Under the pieces are notes generated by a model that worked only from the letters and a program-made list of their open reading frames with translations, did no database searches and was not told the DNA's origin. Below, one piece after another: positions 15,184-23,436 of a DNA stretch of 64,000 nt (position 1 is the stretch's first letter; each line of letters starts with the position of its first letter). The DNA is from Phytohabitans aurantiacus (lineage in GTDB: Bacteria > Actinomycetota > Actinomycetes > Mycobacteriales > Micromonosporaceae): contig NZ_BSDI01000009.1 of NCBI RefSeq assembly GCF_027923225.1, forward strand, positions 62,001 to 126,000, given 5' to 3'. The position numbers were made by a program, and so were the translations under genes.

Positions 15184-16689
15184 GTGTCAACGCTGCGCGA
15201 CCTGGTCGAGGAGCACACCAGCCTCCAGCCGGCCGATATCGACCATCTGCACAGGCTCGCGGGCGACTGGCAGTTGCTCTCCGATCTTTCCTTCGCCGAC
15301 CTCCTCCTGTGGGTGCCCACGGGTGGACACGACACGTTCCTGTGCGTCGCGCAGGTGCGGCCGACGACCGCGCCCACGGCGTACCAGGACGACCAGGTCG
15401 GGCGCACCGTCGGCGGGCCGGAGGTCGCGCACCTCACCATCGCGTACCAGCAGGGGCGCATCTGGCGCGAAGGCGACCCGGTCTGGTACGGAGACGTGCC
15501 GGCCCGGCATGAGGCGATCCCGGTGCGGCTGCGCGACGAGGAGGGCGAGCCCGGCGAGGTGATCGGCGTGATCGGGCGCGACACCAACCTCTCCACGGCC
15601 CGCACGCCCAGCCAGCTGGAGCTGAACTACCTTACGACCGCCGACGATCTCGCGCAGATGATGGCTGACGGCACGTTTCCGCCGGCGCGGCACCGCGGCG
15701 AGACCACCTCGGCGCCCCGGGTCGGCGACGGGCTGATCAGGCTCGACGCGAGCGGCAAGGTCACGTACGCGAGTCCCAACGCGCAGTCGGCGTTCCGGAG
15801 GCTGGGCTTCGCCTCCCACCTGGTGGGCGAGGACCTGGCCGCGCTCGCCGCCCGCCTGGCCGACGACCCGCTGGAGGGCACCGACGCGTCGGCCCGGATC
15901 CTCGCCTCGCTCGGCGGGGAGGCACCGTCCCGCAAGGAGATCGAGGCGCGCGGCGCGACCGTGCTGACCCGGGCACTGCCGTTGATGCCGGCCGGCGTGC
16001 CGATCGGTGCCCTCGTGCTCGTCCGCGACGTCACCGAGGTGCGGTTGCGAGACCGCGCTCTGGTCACCAAGGACGCCACGATCCGCGAGATCCACCACCG
16101 GGTGAAGAACAACCTCCAGACGGTCGCGGCGCTGCTGCGCCTCCAGGCCCGCCGCGTCGAGGTGCCGGCTGCGAAGACCGCGCTCGAGGAGTCGGTACGC
16201 CGCGTCGCGTCGATCGCGCTCGTGCACGAGACCCTGTCGATGTCGAACGATGAGGCGGTCGAGTTCGACGGCATCGTCGACCGGGTGGCGTCGGCCGCCG
16301 CCGAGGTGGGCACGACCGCGTCGAGCGTGGCGATGCGCCGCGTCGGCACGTTCGGGGTGCTGCCCGCCGAGATCGCCACGTCTCTCGTGATGGTCCTCAA
16401 CGAGCTGCTCATCAACGCCGTCGAGCACGGCTTCCCAGAGATCGACGGCGTGGGCGGAGTCGGCGAGGTCGTGGTCTCGGCACGGCGGCATCGCAAGGAG
16501 CTGCACGTCACGGTCGTCGACGACGGCAAGGGGCTGCCCGCCGAGTTCGACCCTGAGAAGGGCGGCAAGCTCGGATTGCAGATCGTGCGGGCCCTGGTCA
16601 CCGGCGAGTTGCGCGGCACCATCGACCTGCGGGCGGGCGAGGAGCGCGGCACTCACGCCGAGATCGTCGTGCCGCTCACGAAGCGCTGA
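15184..16689 (+). CDS. pdtaS: PdtaS-like cytosolic sensor histidine kinase
   Basis: A 501-residue soluble kinase, the same length as M. tuberculosis PdtaS. An N-terminal GAF-like domain (about residues 1-140) and a PAS-like domain (about 180-290) precede a HisKA_2-type dimerisation helix with EIHHRVKNNLQT (His304/His305). The ATPase domain has the N-box NELLINAVEHGF and the G-box VVDDGKGLP. PdtaS phosphorylates the antiterminator regulator PdtaR; no pdtaR is in this window. Start is GTG 15184. The 3' end overlaps the convergent glycosyltransferase gene by 14 bp. Confidence 0.9.
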   Translation: MSTLRDLVEEHTSLQPADIDHLHRLAGDWQLLSDLSFADLLLWVPTGGHDTFLCVAQVRPTTAPTAYQDDQVGRTVGGPEVAHLTIAYQQGRIWREGDPVWYGDVPARHEAIPVRLRDEEGEPGEVIGVIGRDTNLSTARTPSQLELNYLTTADDLAQMMADGTFPPARHRGETTSAPRVGDGLIRLDASGKVTYASPNAQSAFRRLGFASHLVGEDLAALAARLADDPLEGTDASARILASLGGEAPSRKEIEARGATVLTRALPLMPAGVPIGALVLVRDVTEVRLRDRALVTKDATIREIHHRVKNNLQTVAALLRLQARRVEVPAAKTALEESVRRVASIALVHETLSMSNDEAVEFDGIVDRVASAAAEVGTTASSVAMRRVGTFGVLPAEIATSLVMVLNELLINAVEHGFPEIDGVGGVGEVVVSARRHRKELHVTVVDDGKGLPAEFDPEKGGKLGLQIVRALVTGELRGTIDLRAGEERGTHAEIVVPLTKR

Positions 16690-18085
16690 AGAGGGCGACG
16701 GTTAGGCCGGGGACGGTCCAGGTTTTGGTTAGGGCGTAGTCCGTGCGTATCGCTTCGGCCTTGGCGCGTTCCATCGGGCGTAGCGGGTCGGTCTGCTGGT
16801 CGACCGCGAGCACCCAGACGCGGTCCACCCCGTTCAGGCACTCGGCTGGGCGGTCGCATTCGCTGGCCCGGAGACCGCCGAGCGCGGCCCGGCTCTGCTC
16901 GAGCAGTACGTCGTCGGGGCGTTCGCCGCGCAGGTGGTAGTCCATCGCCGTGTCGATTCGCCAGCCGCCCCGGGGGGCGTACACGATGCCGTCACCGGGC
17001 CTCTGATGCTTGCGGATGATCGCGGCGGCCGCCTGGTAGTCGCGCGGCTGCGGGTCGTGCCAGCGCCGGATGGCGCGCTGGTCGGGCGCGCTGATCAGCA
17101 GGAACGCGGCCACCACCGCCAGCGCGCCGCGCAGCCGCACCTCGGCCAGTGCCGCCCCGGCGAGCAGGCAGAGGAACGGGACGGTGAAGGTCAGGTACCG
17201 CGGCACCCACACCTGGGTCACCTGGCCGGCCGTCCACAGGAGCACCGCCGGTCCGACGGCGCAGAGGGCCAGCGGGGCGCCCCACCGCGGGTGCTTCGCC
17301 CAGCCGAGCGCGGCCAGCCCAACGGTGATGCCGGCGAGCATGTCGGACCGGAAGACCTCCCCCGACAAGGTAAGCAGGTCAGCGGCGCTGGGTGTCGGTA
17401 CCCAGCCGAGTTGGGTGCTCTGCTGACCCCTGCCGAGGAGGATGAGCGGTAGCAGGGCCAAACTGCCGGCGCCGACGGCCGCGGCCCAGCGGATCACAAA
17501 ATCGCGTCCCGCGAGCATCACGGCCACCGCGTGCCCGACGATGACGGTCACGGCGACCAGGTGGCTCAGGCCCGTCGCGGTGACGGCAGCGCCGTACGCC
17601 GCCCAGCGTCCCCACGAGGGCAGCTCCAGCGCGCGGATGAGCAGCAGTGTGGCGATCAACGCGAAAAGGGTGACCAACGCGTACGAGCGCGCCTCGTGGG
17701 CGTACCGGGACGTGCTGGGGATGACGGCGAAGATCAGCCCGGCGAGTAGTCCGGCGCGGGTGCCGAACAGGCGCTCGCCGATGACCGTGGCGAGCGCGGC
17801 GACTGCCGTCATGCACAGGATGCTCGGCGCGCGCAGTGCCAGTACCGAGTCGCCGAAGATCGTGATCCAGTAGTGCATGAAGAGGTAGTACAGCCCGGAG
17901 ACGGCATCGACATTGTTCACCATGTGCACGAGCTCGCCCGGAGACCGGGTGGCCGCGGTCCAGGTGGCCATCTCGTCCCGCCACAGTTGCGGCGCGGTGG
18001 CGCCATACCCGGTCAGGAGCAGTGTGACCAGCGTTGGCCACACGGCTACGGGTACGGTGCGGCGGTGGGTCGCGGTGAGAAGCAC
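16676..18085 (-). CDS. GT-C (PMT/ArnT-like) membrane glycosyltransferase
   Basis: A protein of about 469 residues with roughly 10 transmembrane segments. The first periplasmic loop contains LWRDEMATW, whose acidic pair resembles the catalytic D/E of polyprenyl-phosphate-sugar-dependent GT-C enzymes. YAHEARSYALVTLFALIATLLL is the conserved region after TM4 found in GT39/GT83-like proteins. The C-terminal soluble part (about residues 350-469) has a Cys pair (SECDRPAEC). It would transfer a lipid-linked sugar on the outer face; the acceptor is unknown. The start is uncertain: GTG 18085 has only a weak ribosome-binding site. Confidence 0.72.
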   Translation of the reverse strand: MLLTATHRRTVPVAVWPTLVTLLLTGYGATAPQLWRDEMATWTAATRSPGELVHMVNNVDAVSGLYYLFMHYWITIFGDSVLALRAPSILCMTAVAALATVIGERLFGTRAGLLAGLIFAVIPSTSRYAHEARSYALVTLFALIATLLLIRALELPSWGRWAAYGAAVTATGLSHLVAVTVIVGHAVAVMLAGRDFVIRWAAAVGAGSLALLPLILLGRGQQSTQLGWVPTPSAADLLTLSGEVFRSDMLAGITVGLAALGWAKHPRWGAPLALCAVGPAVLLWTAGQVTQVWVPRYLTFTVPFLCLLAGAALAEVRLRGALAVVAAFLLISAPDQRAIRRWHDPQPRDYQAAAAIIRKHQRPGDGIVYAPRGGWRIDTAMDYHLRGERPDDVLLEQSRAALGGLRASECDRPAECLNGVDRVWVLAVDQQTDPLRPMERAKAEAIRTDYALTKTWTVPGLTVALFSAS

Positions 18086-18172
18086 GGCATATACACCCTG
18101 GGGGTGTGACCCGGGTTGCACTTGCCCGTCATATGGGATGTCACCTGGTCGGACCCTGGGTGATGTGGCAGC

Positions 18173-18280
18173 ATGAATGCCGTGACCGTTGCCGAACGCC
18201 GTTCCGTGCCGCTGGGGCTTACCTCCCGGCGCCACGTTGACTACGGTCGCGTTCGCAGCGCCATGTGTCCGGCCCACTGA
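18173..18280 (+). CDS. Putative cysteine-responsive leader peptide of the sulfur operon (35 residues)
   Basis: A 35-codon reading frame 118 bp before the sulfite reductase gene, with core LTSRRHVDYGRVRSAMC. It matches the actinobacterial leader-peptide pattern LTSRxHxD followed by a late Cys, which recurs upstream of sulfur-assimilation genes. ATG 18173 has no obvious ribosome-binding site, so it may be leaderless or start at GTG 18182. The Cys codon lies four codons before the stop. By analogy with mycobacterial Cys-rich leaders, it may couple cysteine supply to operon expression. No clear attenuator hairpin was identified in 18281-18398. Confidence 0.7.
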   Translation: MNAVTVAERRSVPLGLTSRRHVDYGRVRSAMCPAH

Positions 18281-18398
18281 GCTAGCCGCCCTCATTCTCT
18301 CTCGGGTAGCGCATCGCGCCGGATCAATGTGACGACGCCGTCCTCCGCGCGTGTGCCCACTCTCAACGCACACCCAGCACAGACGGAGGAAGCGCCCG

Positions 18399-20090
18399 AT
18401 GGCGTTGACAAGCTCGTCAGGCCGACCGGCTGCCCGCCCGCGCAAGGCGCGTGGCGAGGGGCAGTGGGCGCTTGGCCACCGGGAGCCGCTCAACCCGAAC
18501 GAGCGCACGAAGAAGGACGACAACCCGCTCAACGTCCGCGCCCGGATCGAAAACATCTACGCGCACCGCGGCTTCGACTCGATCGACCCGCAGGACCTGC
18601 GCGGCCGGTTCCGCTGGTGGGGGCTCTACACCCAGCGCAAGCCCGGCATCGACGGCGGCCGCACCGCCGTGCTCGAGCCGCACGAGCTCGACGACAAGTA
18701 CTTCATGCTGCGCATCCGGGTCGACGGTGGCCAGCTCGACCTCGACCAGCTGCGCACGATCGCCGACATCTCCCGGCGGTACGCGCGGGACACCGCTGAC
18801 ATCACCGACCGGCAGAACATCCAGCTCCACTGGATCCGCGTCGAGGACATGCCCGCGATCTGGCGGCAGCTCGAAGCGGTCGGGCTCTCCACCACCGAGG
18901 CGTGCGGCGACTGCCCGCGCGTCGTGCTGGGCAGCCCGGTAGCGGGCATCGCCGCCGACGAGAAGATCGACGCCACGCCCGCGATCCGCGCGATCGTCGA
19001 CAAGTACGTGGGTGCGCCCGAGTTCTCCAACCTGCCGCGCAAGTTCAAGTCGTCCATCTCGTGGCTGGCCGACATGCCGTACGAGGTCAACGACATCTCG
19101 TTCCTCGGCGTCGACCACCCGGAGTACGGTCCGGGCTTCGACCTGTGGGTCGGCGGGGGCCTGTCGACCAACCCGATGCTCGCCCAGCGCCTCGGCGTCT
19201 GGGTGCCGCTCGGCGAAGTGCCCGAGGTGTGGGCCGGCGTGGTCAGCATCTTCCGCGACTACGGATACCGCCGGCTGCGCCACCGGGCGCGGTTGAAGTT
19301 CCTGGTCGCCGACTGGGGCGTGGAGAAGTTCCGCGAGGTGCTGGAGAAGGAATACCTGGGTCGCGGCCTCGTCGACGGCCCGCCGCCGGTACTGCCGGAC
19401 AAGCCCCTCGACCACATCGGCGTGCACGCGCAGCGCGACGGGCGGTTCTACATCGGAGCCGCTCCCGTGGTGGGCCGGGTCTCCGGCGGCCAGCTGCTGC
19501 AGCTCGCCGAGGTCGTGGCCGCGCACGGCAGCAACAGGGTGAGCCTCACGGCGTACCAGAAGCTGCTGGTGCTCGACGTGCCGCAAGAGTCGGTCGACTC
19601 GCTGGTGGTGGCGCTGCGCGGGATCGGTCTCGAAGCCCAGCCGTCGACGTGGCGGCGCGGCACGATGGCCTGCACCGGCATCGAGTTCTGCAAGCTGGCG
19701 ATCGTCGAGACCAAGAAGCGTGGCGAGGAGCTGGTCGCCCGGCTCGAAGAAAGCCTGCGCGACATGGACGCCGACATCACCATTCACATCAACGGCTGCC
19801 CCAACGCCTGCGCCCGCACCCAGACCGCTGACATCGGCCTCAAGGGCCAGATCGTCATGGGTCCGGACGGCCAGCAGGTGGAGGGCTTCCAGGTGCACCT
19901 CGGCGGCGGGCTGGGCATGGCCCAGGGCCAGACCGCCGGGTTCGGGCGCAAGCTTCGCGGTCTCAAGACGACCGCGGACGAGCTTCCGGAGTACGTCGAG
20001 CGCCTGGCCCGCCGGTACCTGGACAGTCGCACCCAGGGCGAGCAGTTCGCCCAGTGGGTCATGAGGGTCGAGGAGGAGGCACTCCGATGA
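18399..20090 (+). CDS. Ferredoxin-dependent assimilatory sulfite reductase
   Basis: A 563-residue siroheme/[4Fe-4S] reductase producing sulfide for cysteine synthesis. The cluster and siroheme ligands are Cys425 and Cys431 (ACTGIEFC), and Cys467 and Cys471 (NGCPNACAR). Two ferredoxin-like half domains are visible, the second ending in FQVHLGGGLGM. The enzyme is close to M. tuberculosis NirA/SirA. The genes for APS reductase and sirohydrochlorin chelatase directly downstream point to sulfite, not nitrite. ATG 18399 follows ACGGAGGA. First structural gene of a four-gene operon with overlapping ends. Confidence 0.93.
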   Translation: MALTSSSGRPAARPRKARGEGQWALGHREPLNPNERTKKDDNPLNVRARIENIYAHRGFDSIDPQDLRGRFRWWGLYTQRKPGIDGGRTAVLEPHELDDKYFMLRIRVDGGQLDLDQLRTIADISRRYARDTADITDRQNIQLHWIRVEDMPAIWRQLEAVGLSTTEACGDCPRVVLGSPVAGIAADEKIDATPAIRAIVDKYVGAPEFSNLPRKFKSSISWLADMPYEVNDISFLGVDHPEYGPGFDLWVGGGLSTNPMLAQRLGVWVPLGEVPEVWAGVVSIFRDYGYRRLRHRARLKFLVADWGVEKFREVLEKEYLGRGLVDGPPPVLPDKPLDHIGVHAQRDGRFYIGAAPVVGRVSGGQLLQLAEVVAAHGSNRVSLTAYQKLLVLDVPQESVDSLVVALRGIGLEAQPSTWRRGTMACTGIEFCKLAIVETKKRGEELVARLEESLRDMDADITIHINGCPNACARTQTADIGLKGQIVMGPDGQQVEGFQVHLGGGLGMAQGQTAGFGRKLRGLKTTADELPEYVERLARRYLDSRTQGEQFAQWVMRVEEEALR

Positions 20091-20242
20091 GCGAACGCGC
20101 CGCACCTCTGTACTGCCCCTACTGCGGTGAAGAGGACCTACGCCCTTCCGAGGAGGGGCACGGGGCCTGGGAGTGTCACTCCTGTGCGCGCGTCTTCTCG
20201 GTCAAGTTCATCGGATTGGTGCGAAAGGCGGTGGCGCGATGA
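20087..20242 (+). CDS. Small zinc-ribbon protein of the sulfite reductase operon
   Basis: A 51-residue protein with two CxxC pairs, CPYCGEEDLRP and CHSCARVF, forming a rubredoxin-like zinc ribbon, followed by a basic tail (FIGLVRKAVAR). Its ATG overlaps the sulfite reductase stop (ATGA), and its own stop overlaps the cysH start in the same way. Its position between the two reductases suggests an accessory role in the pathway. Electron transfer or assembly are possibilities, but neither is shown by the sequence. Confidence 0.85.
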   Translation: MSERAAPLYCPYCGEEDLRPSEEGHGAWECHSCARVFSVKFIGLVRKAVAR

Positions 20243-20982
20243 GCGCCGTGAGCGCGGTGGGCCTGGGCCTCGTTGGTGGCCCCGCCCTGAGCCCGCGTGC
20301 CAAGGAGCTGCGTGTCCTGGCCGAGGACGCCGCGGTCGCCCTGGAGGGCGCACCCGCGGAAGAGATCGCCCGCTGGGCGGCCGAGACGTTCGGCGACCGG
20401 TTCTGCGTGACCAGCTCGATGGCTGACGCGGTGCTCGCGCATGTGGTTTCGCGGGTCGCACCGGGCGTCGACGTGATCTTCCTGGACACCGGGCTGCACT
20501 TCCCGGAGACGTTGAAGGTGCGCGACACCGTGGCGCGCACGCTGCCGGTCAACGTGCGCTCGATCCGGCCGCGGCTGACCGTGGGCCAGCAGGACGGGCA
20601 GTACGGGCCCCGGTTGTTCAGCAAGAACCCCGACGAGTGCTGCTTCCTGCGCAAGGTCGAACCGCTGGAGCGGGCGCTCGCCGACTACGACGCGTGGGCC
20701 GCTGGGCTGCGCCGCGACGAGTCGCCGACGCGGGCCAACACGCCGGTGGTGGCGTTCGACGCCAAGCGCGGCAAGATCAAGGTCAACCCGATCGCGGCGT
20801 GGTCCCAGGCCGACGTCGACGCGTACATCTCCCGGTGGAACGTGCCGGTCAACGAGCTCTTCAAGCGCGGATACGGCTCGATCGGGTGCTGGCCGTGCAC
20901 CGGGCGCACCAAGGCTGGCGAAGACCCGCGTGCCGGCCGGTGGGCGATGTTCGAAAAGACCGAGTGCGGCCTGCACACGTGA
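20239..20982 (+). CDS. cysH: Adenylylsulfate (APS) reductase, iron-sulfur type
   Basis: A 247-residue reductase making sulfite from APS. The [4Fe-4S] ligands are Cys134-Cys135 (DECCFLRK) and Cys217/Cys220 (GCWPC). This set marks APS-specific enzymes and is absent from PAPS reductases of the E. coli type. The catalytic Cys243 is in the C-terminal ECGLH. The nucleotide-binding region has SSMADAVLAH and FLDTGLHFPET. The ATG overlaps the upstream stop. Reducing power should come from thioredoxin. Confidence 0.93.
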   Translation: MSAVSAVGLGLVGGPALSPRAKELRVLAEDAAVALEGAPAEEIARWAAETFGDRFCVTSSMADAVLAHVVSRVAPGVDVIFLDTGLHFPETLKVRDTVARTLPVNVRSIRPRLTVGQQDGQYGPRLFSKNPDECCFLRKVEPLERALADYDAWAAGLRRDESPTRANTPVVAFDAKRGKIKVNPIAAWSQADVDAYISRWNVPVNELFKRGYGSIGCWPCTGRTKAGEDPRAGRWAMFEKTECGLHT

Positions 20983-21728
20983 TGCCCGTGGTGATGCTCG
21001 TCGCCCACGGCAGCCGCGACCCGCGTGCTGCCCGGGCGACGCGGGCGCTGGTCCGGGCGGTCGCGGCCGCGCGACCCGGTGTCGACGTGCGCGCCTCGTA
21101 TCTCGATCACACGCTGCCCCGCCCCGGTCAGGTGCTCAGCACGCTGGAAGCCGCCGGCCACGAGCGGGTGACGCTGGTGCCGCTGCTGCTGACGGCGGCG
21201 TACCACGGGCGGGTCGACGTGCCCGACGTGGTGCGGGCCGCGCGGGCGTCCGGCCTGCGGGTGCCGGTGGCGGTGACCGAGGTACTGGGTCCGACCGGCG
21301 ACGACGTTCCGGAGTGGCTGCTCGCGGGGCTGGCTCGGCGGCTGGCCGAGGCGGGTTCCGGGTTCGACGCGGTGGTGGTGGCCGCCGCGGGCACCCGCGA
21401 CGCGGTCGCGCGCGAGACGGTCGTGCGGGCCGCTGACGCGCTGGGCGCGAGGTTGGGTGTGCCGGCGACCGTGGCGTACGCCTCAGCGGCGGCGCCGACG
21501 GGAGCCGAGGCGGTGGCTCAATTGCGCGCTCGGGGCGCCCGGCGGATCGGCGTGGCGGGGTACTTTTTGGCGCCCGGCCTGCTCTACGACACCGTGACGG
21601 GCTCGGCCCTGTCAGCGGGTGCGGTGGCGGCGGCGCAGCCGCTCGAAGACGCCTGGGAGCTGGCCCGCCTGGTCCTGTCTCGCGTAGACGCGGCTGTGCC
21701 CGCGGCCGGCCTGCCGCGCGCGGCCTGA
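20982..21728 (+). CDS. sirB: Sirohydrochlorin chelatase (CbiX/SirB family)
   Basis: A 248-residue class II chelatase. It has two related halves, with metal-site histidines in MLVAHGSRDP at the N-terminus and in LLTAAYHGRVDVPDVV near residue 70. In this operon it most likely inserts iron into sirohydrochlorin to make siroheme for the sulfite reductase upstream; cobalt chelation is the alternative. The ATG overlaps the cysH stop by one base (TGATG). M. tuberculosis has the same nirA-cysH-chelatase order. A strong hairpin follows the stop. Confidence 0.88.
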   Translation: MPVVMLVAHGSRDPRAARATRALVRAVAAARPGVDVRASYLDHTLPRPGQVLSTLEAAGHERVTLVPLLLTAAYHGRVDVPDVVRAARASGLRVPVAVTEVLGPTGDDVPEWLLAGLARRLAEAGSGFDAVVVAAAGTRDAVARETVVRAADALGARLGVPATVAYASAAAPTGAEAVAQLRARGARRIGVAGYFLAPGLLYDTVTGSALSAGAVAAAQPLEDAWELARLVLSRVDAAVPAAGLPRAA

Positions 21729-21748
21729 ACTGATCACAGACAGCAAGA

Positions 21749-21773
21749 CGCCCCGGCAGATCTGGCCGGGGCG
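21749..21773. terminator. Bidirectional terminator between sirB and whiB1
   Basis: CGCCCCGGC (21749-21757) pairs with GCCGGGGCG (21765-21773) around the 7-nt loop AGATCTG. It lies 20 bp after the sirB stop and 26 bp after the whiB1 stop on the other strand, so it can end both transcripts. Confidence 0.8.
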
Positions 21774-21798
21774 CGGATGCTGTGGGGTTTGTGCTGTG

Positions 21799-22053
21799 TC
21801 AGGCCGAGTGAGCGCGGACCCGCAGGCCACCGCGACGCTTGACGGCGCGCCGCTCCTCTTCGCTCATCCCGCCCCAGACGCCGGCGTCCTGACCGGAGTC
21901 GAGCGCCCACTGCAGGCACTCGTCGGTCGCGGAGCAGCGCCGGCAGACGGCCTTGGCCTGCTCGACCTGCAGGAGTGCGGGGCCGGACGTCCCGATCGGG
22001 AAGAACAGCTCCGGGTCCTCGTCGCGGCAGGCAGCATGGTGGCGCCAGTCCAT
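21799..22053 (-). CDS. whiB1: WhiB1-type iron-sulfur regulator
   Basis: An 84-residue protein, the same length as M. tuberculosis WhiB1 and very similar in sequence (MDWRHHAACRDEDPELFFP). The [4Fe-4S] ligands are Cys9, Cys37, Cys40 and Cys46, at identical positions to WhiB1. GVWGGMSEEERRAVKRR is the sigma-binding turn and basic motif. WhiB1 is an essential NO-sensitive partner of the primary sigma factor in mycobacteria. ATG 22053 follows AAGGAG. A 418-bp gene-free region lies upstream. Confidence 0.93.
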   Translation of the reverse strand: MDWRHHAACRDEDPELFFPIGTSGPALLQVEQAKAVCRRCSATDECLQWALDSGQDAGVWGGMSEEERRAVKRRGGLRVRAHSA

Positions 22054-22471
22054 GGCGGCAACACTCCTTGTTCTCGATCGATGACAGTAAATGCGATTGA
22101 TCTTTCCTATATGCGTACGCGAGAGCCGATCGTGACGATGCGCATCCATCCGATCAGCGACGCGTTAGCAGGCGACGAAGCTGTGGGACCTGCTCAAACT
22201 CGCCTGCGCAAAAGGCGCGTCCAGGCAATGTCCCGGTAACTCAGTTCGCTTGTGAATACTTTCACGAACTACCGCGATGTCAAGGGGAACGCTCGGAAAA
22301 AATCCGAGCAGGTGAGCAAGCCCACAACCCCTTTGTCCGGGTTTCGGCGCCTGCGCCGAGCCCCCACATGCGACAGCCCCTATCAATGTAGTACAGTCCA
22401 AGCCCCAATGCCGACATTTCCGGCGTGTTTCGCCAGTACGATCCGTCACGTAGGCAGGACGTACCCGTTCG
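22054..22471. other. Gene-free region upstream of whiB1
   Basis: No convincing protein-coding sequence here. It must hold the whiB1 promoter and 5' leader. It also contains a CRP-like site (22251-22266), a 7-bp hairpin with an A5 loop (GCTCGGA 22291-22297 with TCCGAGC 22303-22309), and a second short hairpin (TCGGCGC 22344-22350 with GCGCCGA 22353-22359). The hairpins may end the diacylglycerol-kinase transcript on the minus strand or belong to a small RNA. Local GC is lower than in the flanking genes. Confidence 0.6.
22251..22266. promoter_or_regulatory. CRP-like binding site upstream of whiB1
   Basis: TGTGA-ATACTT-TCACG matches the CRP/FNR-family consensus TGTGA-N6-TCACA at 9 of 10 positions. 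It lies 198 bp upstream of the whiB1 start codon. In M. tuberculosis whiB1 is controlled by the cAMP receptor protein from upstream sites, which supports the assignment. Binding is inferred. Confidence 0.55.
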
Positions 22472-23395
22472 TCAGCAGATTACGCGCAACGCCCCGGGAA
22501 CGCTGGTGAACCGAACTTTCTCCCTCTCGCCGAGGTAGTCGCCGTCCAGCTGGAAGGGCTGCGGACGAGTCGCCAGCAACGTGAACTCGTCGACGTCGTG
22601 CAGCCGCACCACCTGCCGGCCGCGCGGGTCAGGGCGCCGCGAGAAGATCTGCGAAACCGTCCGGGCGGTACTGGGCAGGTGCAGCTCGCGCAGCGCCATC
22701 ACGTCGAGGCCCAGGTCGAACGAGGCTTCCGGGTTCGGATTGATCGCCCGGTCGCCCAGGTACGTCCACGGCGCGGTGTTCTGGATGATGACCGTCGCGA
22801 GCGAAGCCTCGGCCGGCTCGCCGGGACGCTCCAGCGTGATCGCGGGATGCCGCCGGTCGACACCGAGGAAGTACTGGTTGACGGCCGAGCGCAGGTACAG
22901 GCCGGGTGTCGACGTACGGCCGCGCAACCGGGCCTGCTCCACCCGGCGTACCACCGACGCGTCCAGCCCGAGGCCGGCGCAGAAGGTGAAGTACCGGTCG
23001 TCGGCCCGGCCCAGCCCGATCGTGCGGTGCCGCCCGGCGTGCAGCGCCTCCAGGATCACGCTCGTGCCCTCGGCCCAGCCCTTCGGCAGCCCCAGCGCGC
23101 GGGCGAAGACATTCGTCGAGCCGCCCGGCACCACGGCCAGCGCGGGCCGCTCCTCCAGCGACGGTCCCGCCATCAGACCGTTGACCACCTCGTTGACGGT
23201 GCCGTCACCGCCCAGCGTCACCACGACGTCGACGGACGTCTCCGCGGCCTCTCGTGCCAGGGCGGTGCCGTGCCCCCGGCGCTTGGTGTGCTGCACCGTC
23301 AGGTCGAACTCGGTGCGCAGCGCCCGGACCAGGACATCCCGGCCGCGCTCGCTGGTCGTGGTGGCTTTGGGATTGACGACCAGTAACGCCCGCAT
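22472..23395 (-). CDS. Diacylglycerol/sphingosine kinase-family lipid kinase
   Basis: A 307-residue DAGK-catalytic protein. Visible motifs are RALLVVNPKA at the N-terminus, the ATP loop VVTLGGDGTVNEVVNGL, and VVPGGSTNVFARALGLP (related to the PGGTxND-type motif). The C-terminal beta domain has FQLDGDYLGE. These enzymes phosphorylate diacylglycerol or related lipids at the membrane surface. The exact substrate is unknown. ATG 23395 fits the family start; a longer reading frame upstream is not needed. The whiB1 gene lies further downstream on the same strand. Confidence 0.88.
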   Translation of the reverse strand: MRALLVVNPKATTTSERGRDVLVRALRTEFDLTVQHTKRRGHGTALAREAAETSVDVVVTLGGDGTVNEVVNGLMAGPSLEERPALAVVPGGSTNVFARALGLPKGWAEGTSVILEALHAGRHRTIGLGRADDRYFTFCAGLGLDASVVRRVEQARLRGRTSTPGLYLRSAVNQYFLGVDRRHPAITLERPGEPAEASLATVIIQNTAPWTYLGDRAINPNPEASFDLGLDVMALRELHLPSTARTVSQIFSRRPDPRGRQVVRLHDVDEFTLLATRPQPFQLDGDYLGEREKVRFTSVPGALRVIC

Positions 23396-23436
23396 GGCCG
23401 GCACTGTACTCGCCAGTCGCTTCCAATCGGGCAGGT

